This document shows, one piece after another, positions 24,291-33,200 of a stretch of DNA of 35,162 bases. This DNA comes from Streptomyces sp. BK340 (lineage in GTDB: Bacteria; Actinomycetota; Actinomycetes; Streptomycetales; Streptomycetaceae), in NCBI RefSeq assembly GCF_007827595.1, contig NZ_VISR01000051.1:1-35162 (forward strand), given 5' to 3'. The number at the start of each line of letters is the position of its first letter. The stretch's first letter is position 1. Below the pieces are notes generated by a model that saw nothing but the letters and a program-made list of their open reading frames with translations, was not told the origin of the DNA and did no database searches. The position numbers and the translations under genes were made by a program.

Positions 24291-27200
24291 GTTCGCCGCC
24301 CAGGGCAGGTCCTCCAGTTCGGCGGTCGCCTCGAAGCTCGGCCGCAGCGCCGCCACGGTCGCCAGCATGCGCTGGGCCTCGGTCACCTTCCCGGACGCGA
24401 GGGCGTCGGTGAACAGCCGCTCCAGGGAGTCGAGTTCGGGTGCGCCGGAGGGTGCCAGGAGGGCGCCGTCCGTCTCGTCGCCGGAGTCGGGCTGCCGGGT
24501 GGCGAGTTCGCCGCGCAGCCAGGCGGCCAGGTCGGCGGGTGTCTTGTTGTCGAAGACGACCGTGGCGGGGAGCCTGAGGCCGGTGACGGCGGACAGTTTG
24601 TTGCGCAGTTCGACCGCGGTGAGCGAGTCGAAGCCGAGCTCGTAGAAGTCCCGGTCCGACGCCACCTCGCCGGCGGTGTCGTACCCGAGGACGGTGGCGG
24701 CCTCGGTGCGTACGACGTCGGTGAGGAAACGCATCCGGTCCCTCTCGGGGAGTTCCAGCAGACGCCGGGTGAAGGTGACCGTCACGTCCGCGCCGCCCGC
24801 CTCGTTCACGGCGGTCCGCCGGGCGGTTCGCACCAGGCCGCGGAAGAGCGGTGGGACCTCGCCCTGCGGACGCATCGCCCCGCCCGCCAGTCCGATGGGG
24901 ATGACCAGCGGCTCGGCGGAGCCGGTCGCGGCCTCGAAGAGGTCCAGGCCCTGTTCGACGGACAGCGGGGGCATGCCGCCGGACTGCATGCGCCGCATGT
25001 CGGTGTCGCTCAGCTCGCTCGTCATGCCGTCGTCCTGGACCCAGGGACCCCAGGCGAGCGAGGTACCGGTCAGTCCGAGGGCGGTGCGGTGGTCGATGAG
25101 CGTGTCGAGGAAGGAGTTGGCCGCGGCGTAGTTGCCCTGGCCGGGACTGCCCATGACGCCCGCGATGGACGAGAAGGTGAGGAACGCCGCCAGGTCGAGG
25201 CCGCGGGTGAGGTCGTGCAGGTTCCAGGCCGCGTCGACCTTGGGCCGCAGCACGGCCGACACACGCTCGGGGGTCAGGGAGGTGATGACACCGTCGTCGA
25301 GGACACCGGCGGTGTGCACGACCGCGGTGAGCGGGTGCTCCCCGGGGATCGCCGCGAGCAGCGCCGCCGCGGCGTCCCGGTCGGATGTGTCACAGGCGGC
25401 GATGGTCACGCTCGCCCCCAGCTCCCTCAGTTCGGCGGTCAGTTCAGCCGCGCCGGGAGCGTCCGGGCCACGCCTGCTGGTCAGCAGCAGGTGGCGCACA
25501 CCGCCGGCGGTGAGGCGCCGGGCCAGATGGCGGCCCAGCGCACCGGTACCACCGGTGATCAGCACGGTGCCTTCGGGATTCCACACCGGCGGCATGGTGA
25601 ACACGACGTCCTCGGCGGTCGGGTGCTCGCTCAGGACGGCCCGGGCGTGCCGGATGTCGTACGAGCGTGCAGCCGTGGTGCCGACGGCCGCGGCCTGTTC
25701 CCAGGTCCGGTCGGCCGGCAGCGGAGCGAGCTGCCGCTCGTCCAGGACGGCGAGCGGGCCGAGCGGCGCCGGCTCCAGGCCGACCACCCGGTCTCCGGGT
25801 CGTACCCCGCTCACCCCCGGGCCGGTCTCCGTGACCGTGCCCGCGACCCGGCCGAGCGGCACCGGGCCGTCCACGGAAACCGGCCCGGCCGCCCGCACGG
25901 CGAGGCGCACCTGTCCGGCGGCCAGGGGCTGAGCCGTCCGCGGACCGGGGGCGAGCCACAGTCCGTCCCCCTCGGCGCCGTCGGCGCGCTCCAGGCGCCA
26001 CGGCACACCGGCCGGCGGCAGCAGGCTCGGGCCCGTGATCAGGCGGGCCAGCCGGCCCACCCGGACGACTCCGTCGCGTACGAGGAACTGGGCCTCGCCC
26101 GCGGCGAGCGGGCCGGAGAGGCGTGGCAGGGCCGTGGCGACGTCCTCGTCCCGCTCGATGTCGAGGAGGACGAAGCGGTCCGGGTGCTCGGAGTTGGCCG
26201 AGCGAACCAGGCCCCAGGCGGCGCCGCCCGTGAGGTCGCGCAGGGCTTCGGAGTCGCCACGGACGGCTCCGCGGGTGACGAACACCAGTCGCGAGGCGGC
26301 GAACCGCTCCTCGGCGAGCCATTCCTGGACCAGTTCGAGGACGCGGGTCGTCAGCGCGTGCACGGTGGCGGGCACGTCGTCGGCGTCCGCGGCGGTCAGG
26401 GACACGACGACCAGGTCCGGGGTGTCGGGGGCCGCCGAGGCGAGTGCCGCAAGGGAGGCCGTCGAGCCGCCCACCCCGAAGTCGTCCGTGCCGAGGGCCA
26501 CACAGCGCATCGGCTCGCTCTCGCCGCCCGTCTCGGCCGGGACCCACTCCAGGCGGAACAGCGGATCGCGCCCTGCCCGACGGGACGGTGCCTCGGCCGG
26601 CGCCGCAAGCTCCAGCGAACGCACCGACAGTACGGGCGCGCCCTCGGCGTCCACCGCGCTCAGGGACACGGTGTCCTCGCCGCGGCGGACCAGCCGTACG
26701 CGCAGGACGGAGGCACCGCTCGCGTGCAGCGACACCCCGTTCCACCGGCGGGGCTGCCACCGCCGGTCCTCCGCGCCGAACCCGAGCAGCGTGGTGGCGT
26801 GCAGGGCGGCGTCGAGCAGGGCCGGGTGCAGTCCGAACCAGCGGGCGTCCTCGGCGATGCCGGCGGGAAGCGCCACCTCGGCGAGGAGTTCGTCGCCGCG
26901 CAACCAGGCGGTCCGCAGGCCCTGGAAGGCCGGGCCGTGACCGGATGCCTCGTGGAAGCCGTCCAGGTCGACGCGTTCGGCGCCCGCGGGCGGCCAGACC
27001 AGCGCGTCGAACGGAACGCCGGTCGACCCGTCGGACTCGGCGGACTCGTCGGAGACCAGCGTGCCGGTGGCGCAGCGGGTCCACGGTTCGTCCGGTGCGG
27101 CGTCCGCGGACCTGGCGTAGCAGACCAGCGTACGGGCCCCGGTGTCGTCGGGAGCACCGGTCCACACCTGGACGACGGGCTCCTCCGCACCGCCGAGCGG

Positions 27201-30200
27201 GAGCGGTTCGGCCAGGGTGAGGTCGGCGACGTGCGCGCAGCCGACCTGGTCGCCGGCACGGACGGCCAGCTCCAGGAAGGCGGTCGCCGGAACATGGGGG
27301 GTGCCGTTCACCCGGTGGTCGAGCAGCCACGGGTGGACCCGCAGGGAGAGCCGGCTGGTGAACAGCAGCCCGTCGGAGCCGGCCAGCGGCACCGCCGCGC
27401 CGAGCAGCGGGTGGTCGGCCGGCATGAGTCCGGCGGACGTCACGTCACCGGAGAGCGGTGCGGGGCGCGGCCAGTAGCGGTCGTGCTGGAAGGCGTACGT
27501 CGGCAGCTGGACGCTGCGGGCTCCCGTGCCGTCGAACAGGCGGGCCCAGTCGACCCGCACGCCGCTCACGTACATCCGCGCCAGCGCGGTGACCAGCGCC
27601 TGCTCTTCGGAGCCCTGCTTGCGCAGCGCCGGTACGACCACACAGTCCTGGTCGTCGCCGTCCAGGCTCTGCTGGGACAGGGCGGCGAGGACACCGTCCG
27701 GGCCGATCTCCAGGAACGCCGACGCGCCGGCCTCGCGCAGCGCCCGGACGCCGTCGGCGAAGCGGACGGTCCGGCGGACGTGCCGCACCCAGTACTCGGG
27801 GTCGCACACCAGCCCGGGGGCCGCCGGCTCACCGGTTACGTCGGAGACGAGCGGGATCATCGGCGCCGCGAAGGACAGTCCGGTCACGACGTCCCGGAAG
27901 TCGTCCAGCATCGGGTCCATCAGCGGGGAGTGGAAGGCGTGCGACACCCGCAGCCGGGACGTCTTGCGGCCCAGAGCCGCGAACTCCCGCCCGATCCTGA
28001 GCACTTCCGCCTCGTCACCGGCCAGGACCACTGACTCCGGCCCGTTCACCGCGGCGACGGCGACCGTGTCCGTGAGCCGCGCGACGGCTTCGGCCTCCGT
28101 GGCCTGGACGGCGAGCATCGCCCCGCCTTCGGGCAGCGCCTGCATGAGCCGGCCCCGGGCGGCGACCAGCGTGCAGGCGTCCTCCAGGGAGAGCACCCCC
28201 GCCACGTGCGCGGCGGCCACCTCACCGACGGAATGACCGGCCACGGCGTCGGGGCGTACGCCGAGGGAGACAAGGAGGCGGAAGAGCGCGACCTCGACGG
28301 CGAAGAGCCCGGTCTGCGCCCACACCGTCCGGTCGGCGCGGTCCGCGTCCGCACCCCAGATCACCTCCCGCAGCGGCAGTTCGAGGTGCCGGTCCAGGTG
28401 TCCGCACACGTCGTCGAAGGCCTGGGCGAACACCGGGAAGCGGTCGTACAGTTCACGGCCCATACCCAGGCGTTGTGCGCCCTGGCCGGAGAAGAGGAAC
28501 GCCGTGCTGCGGCTCGCGGCCTCACCGCGGGCCACCTCGGTTCCGTCGATCAGGACGGCCCGGTGCGCGAAGACGGACCGACCGGTTGTGAGGGAGTGGC
28601 CCACGTCCAGGGCGGAAAGCCCGGTCTGCGACGTGATCCGCTCCAGCTGGGCATCGAGGGCCGCCGGGGTCCGGCCCGACACCACCCACGGCGCCACGGC
28701 GGGCACGACGGGCGTGTCAGCCAGGGCGGGTTCGGCGGGCGGGGCCTGCTCGATGATCGCGTGGGCGTTCGTACCGCTGATGCCGAAGGAGGACACACCT
28801 GCCCGCCAGGGCCGGTCCACCTCCGGCCAGGGCCGGGCCTCGGTCAGCAGGGACACCGCGCCGGCCGTCCAGTCGACGTGCGAGGTCGGCTCGTCGAGGT
28901 GCAGCGACTTCGGCAGGATGCCGTGCCGCAGGGCCAGCACCGTCTTGATCACACCGGCGACACCGGCGGCCGCCTGCGTGTGACCGATGTTCGACTTCAG
29001 CGAGCCCAGCAGCAACGGACGCTCTTGGTCACGGCCTTGGCCGTACGTCGCGAGCAGCGCCTGCGCCTCGATCGGGTCGCCGAGCGCGGTGCCCGTACCG
29101 TGGCCCTCGACGGCGTCCACATCGGCGGGCGAGAGTCCGGCGGCGGCCAGGGCCTGCCGGATCACCCGTTGCTGGGACGGCCCGTTGGGCGCGGTGATGC
29201 CGTTCGAGGCACCGTCCTGGTTGACCGCCGAGCCACGGACGAGGGCAAGGACCTGGTGGCCGTTGCGGCGCGCGTCCGAGAGCCGTTCGAGTACGAGGAC
29301 ACCGACGCCCTCGGACCAGTTCGTGCCGTCGGCGGCGTCCGAGTAGGCCTTGCACCGGCCGTCGGAGGCCAGTCCGCCCTGGACGGTGAAGCCCGCGAAG
29401 CTCACCGGGGTGGTCATCACGGTCACACCGGCCGCGAGTGCGAGGGAGCATTCGTCGTTGCGCAGGGCCTGCGCGGCCCAGTGCAGCGCCACCAGCGAGG
29501 ACGAACAGGCGGTGTCCACGGTGACGGCCGGGCCCTCCAGACCGAGCGTGTAGGAGATACGGCCGGACATGACACTGCTGGCGAGGCCGGTTCCGGCGTG
29601 CCCGCCGATGTCCTCGCGGGAGTTCATCATCAGGGTCGCGTAGTCGAGACCGTTCGTGCCCACGAAGACGCCGGTCCGGCTGCCGTGCAGGGTGTCCGGT
29701 GCGATGCCCGCGCCTTCGACCGCCTCCCAGGAGGTTTCGAGGAGGAGGCGCTGCTGCGGGTCCATGGCCAGGGCCTCGCGCGGCGAGATCCCGAAGAACG
29801 CTGCGTCGAAGTCGGCCACTCCGGGGACGAATCCGCCCTCCAGGGTGGCGCTGCGACCGCGGCCGTCCTGGTCACCCGCGCGCAGGGTCCGCAGGTCCCA
29901 GCCGCGGTCGTCGGGGAACGCGGCGATGCCGTCGCCGCCCTCGCGGAGCAGCCGCCAGAGGTCGTCCGGCGAGCGTACGTCGCCTGGGAGCCGGCAGGCC
30001 ATGCCCACGATGGCGATCGGATCATCCGCCGTCGCGGCGCCCACGGCGGCAGGGGCGCGCACGCCGTCGTCCGGCCGCTCGTGGAGCAGTTCGGCGAGCA
30101 GACGCTGAGCGAGGACGGTGGCGGTCGGGTAGTCGTAGACGGAGGTGGCCGGCACCTTCAGCCCCGTGGCGAGATCCAGTCGGCTCGCGAGTTCGACCGC

Positions 30201-33200
30201 GGTGAGCGAGTCGAACCCGAGGTCGCGGAACTTCCGGTCGGCTGCGACGGCTTCCGTCCCGGCGTGACCGAGGACGGCCGCCACATGGGTGCGTACGAGG
30301 TCGGTGACGAACGGCAGGCGGTCACCCGCGGGCAGGGCCCGCAGCTTCCGCCCGAGCCCGGAGGCTTCGGAGGCGAACTCCTCCCGGGCCGCCGCCGCTT
30401 CCTCGAGGGCTCGCCCGGCGGCGGGGAGTTCCCTCAGCAGAGGGTTGCCGCGCAGGCCGACGAGCGCGTCGAGGACCTGTGGCTGCTGGAGGTCGAGCAG
30501 GACCAGGGTGGGGTCGGGCCGGGTGACGGCCTGCCACAGGGCCGCGAGGGCCAGTTCGGGGTGGACGACGGGGACGGAGGCCCGGCGTGGCGGGGCATCC
30601 GCGGCGTCGGCGTCGGCGTCCCGTGCCTCGACGGCTGTTTCGAGGGTGTCGGTCGTGTCCTCGTCCCACCAGGCGCCCCAGGACAGCGAGGTCGCCGCAA
30701 GTCCCTGGGCCCGGCGGTGGTGGGCGAGGGCGTCGAGCACCGCGCCGGCCGCCGCCACGGTGGCCCGCCCCGGACCGCCGACCGCCCCGGCCACTGAGGA
30801 GAACAGCACGAAGGCCGACAGGTCCAGATCGCGTGTCAGTTCGTGCAGGTGGAGGGCGGAGGCCGCCTTCGCCCGGTGGACGGCGTCGAACCGCTCGGCC
30901 GTCAGCTCGTCCAGCACCCCGTCGTCGACGACTCCCGCGGCGTGCACCACCGCGGCGAGCGGCGCCTCCGCCGGGATGCCGGCCAGTACCGAGGCCAGGG
31001 CGTCCCGGTCTGCCACGTCACAGGCGACGGCCGACGCCTCGGCACCCAGCCGCCGCAGATCGGCGACGAGGTCGTCCGCACCGGGTGCCTCGGGACCACG
31101 TCGGCTGACGAGCAGCAGACGGTGCGCGCCCGCGCCCGCCAGCCGACGGGCCACCCGGGCGCCCCGGCCACCGGTACCCCCGGTGATGAGCACGGTGCCA
31201 CGAGCCTCCGGCGCGTCCGCCGCGCCCGGCTGCCATCCGGCGTCGGGCGCCCCGGCGGGGGCGGGCGTCAGCCGGCGACCGTAGGCGGCGGACGCCCGCA
31301 CCGCGACCTGGTCCTCGCCGTCGAGGCCGGCCAGCACCGCCGCGAACCGCCGCGCCGCGTGAGGGTCGATCGTCCCGGGCAGATCGATCACACCACCCCA
31401 CCGCTGCGGGTGCTCGAGCGCCGCCACACGCCCGAGTCCCCACACCCCGGCCTGGGCCGGGGCGGACAGTACCTCGGAGGCACCGACCGCCACCGCGCCG
31501 CGCGTCACACACCACAGCGGTGCGGTCACCCCGGCGTCGGACAGGGCCTGGAACAGGGCGGCGGTCGCCGTCACACCGTTCTCGCCTTCCAGCGCGAGGA
31601 GTGACAGCACGCCCGCGAACGGGGTTCCCGAGTCGGGCAGTTCGCGCAGTTGCCGGGCCAGAACGGCGCGCTCCGACGACGGCTCCGTGTTCAGGCAGAG
31701 AGTGTCCGCCCCGATGGCGTCGACGACGGCCGTCGTCCACTCCTCGGCGGAGCCGGGGGCGGGAGCGAGGGCGGGAGCGACGACGAGCCAACGGCCGGCC
31801 GGGCGGGCGTTCGCCACGCGGGACAACGGTTGCCACGTCTCATGGAAGCGCAGCGCGTCGAGCTGCGACTGGTCACGGCGGTGCCGCCGCCAGGACGACA
31901 GCGCCGGCAGCACCGCTTCGAGCGCCCCGCTGTCCACGTCGAGGTCCGAGGCGAGGGCGGCCAGATCCCCACCCTCGACGGCGGCCCAGAAGCCTGCCTC
32001 CGCGGGATCCGCCGCGGGAACAGCAGCCGTCGCCCGGGCAGGGCCGGTCTCCGGCCAGTACCGGTCACGCTGGAAGGCGTACGTCGGCAGATCGACGCGC
32101 CGGGCACCGGTGCGGTCGAACAGCGAGGTCCAGTCGAGCCCTGCGCCGCTGACGTGCAGCCGCGCCAGGCCGGAGACGAGTGCCTGTTCCTCCGTGCGGT
32201 CCTTGCGGAGGGCGGGGACAGCTACAACTGCGCTGTCGTCCACGCAGACCGCCGTCAGTGCCGTGAGGACGCTGTCGGGACCGAGTTCCAGGAAGGCGGT
32301 GGCACCGGCCTCGCTCAAGGTGCTGACTCCGTCGGCGAAGCGGACGGTCTCACGGACGTGTCGCACCCAGTACTCCGGGTCGCACACCAACTCGGACGAC
32401 GCCAACTCACCCGTCACGTTCGACACCAGCGGAATCTCCGGCGCCGAGAAGGACAGCCCCGCCACAACCGCCCGGAAGTCCTCCAGCATCGGGTCCATCA
32501 ACGGCGAGTGGAAGGCATGCGACACCCGCAGCGGCGTCACCCTGCGCCCCAGCACCTCGAAGTGGGAGCGGATCGACTCGACCGCGTCCTGGGCGCCGGA
32601 GACCACGACCGACGACGGACCGTTGACTGCAGCAACAGACGTGAACTCGTCCAGAACCGGCCGCACTTCGTCCTCGGTCGCCTCGACGGCGAGCATCGCG
32701 CCACCCTCGGGCAGCGCCTCCATCAGCCTGCCGCGGGCAGCCACCAGCGCGCAGGCGTTCTCAAGGGAGAACACCCCGGCCACGTGCGCGGCAGCCAGCT
32801 CGCCGATCGAGTGCCCGGCGACGAACTCCGGTCGCACCCCGAGTGATTCGACGAGGCGGAACAATGCCACCTCGACCGCGAACAGACCGCTCTGGGTGTA
32901 CAGCGTCCGGTTCAACAGATCAGCGTCATCACCCCACACGACATCACGCACGGGACGGTCGAGGTGCTCGTCCAGGCCCGCACACACCGCGTCGAACGCC
33001 TCCGCGAACACCGGGAACCGGGCATACAACCCACGCCCCATACCCAGCCGCTGCGACCCCTGACCCGAGAACAACACCGCCAACGACCGCTCAACCGCCA
33101 CACCACGCGCGACCTCGACACCGTCCACCAACACCGCCCGGTGCTCCAACGCCCCGCGTCCGGCGGCCGCGAGGGAGTAGGCCAGGTCCAGCGGGCTGAT

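Noticed and set aside
23496..28034. Plus-strand open frame of 1512 codons (and similar ones at 2317-5796, 6730-8961, 28206-30797)
   Set aside because: Shadows of the PKS genes with the composition of reverse-complemented high-GC code. None has a credible start or family motif.
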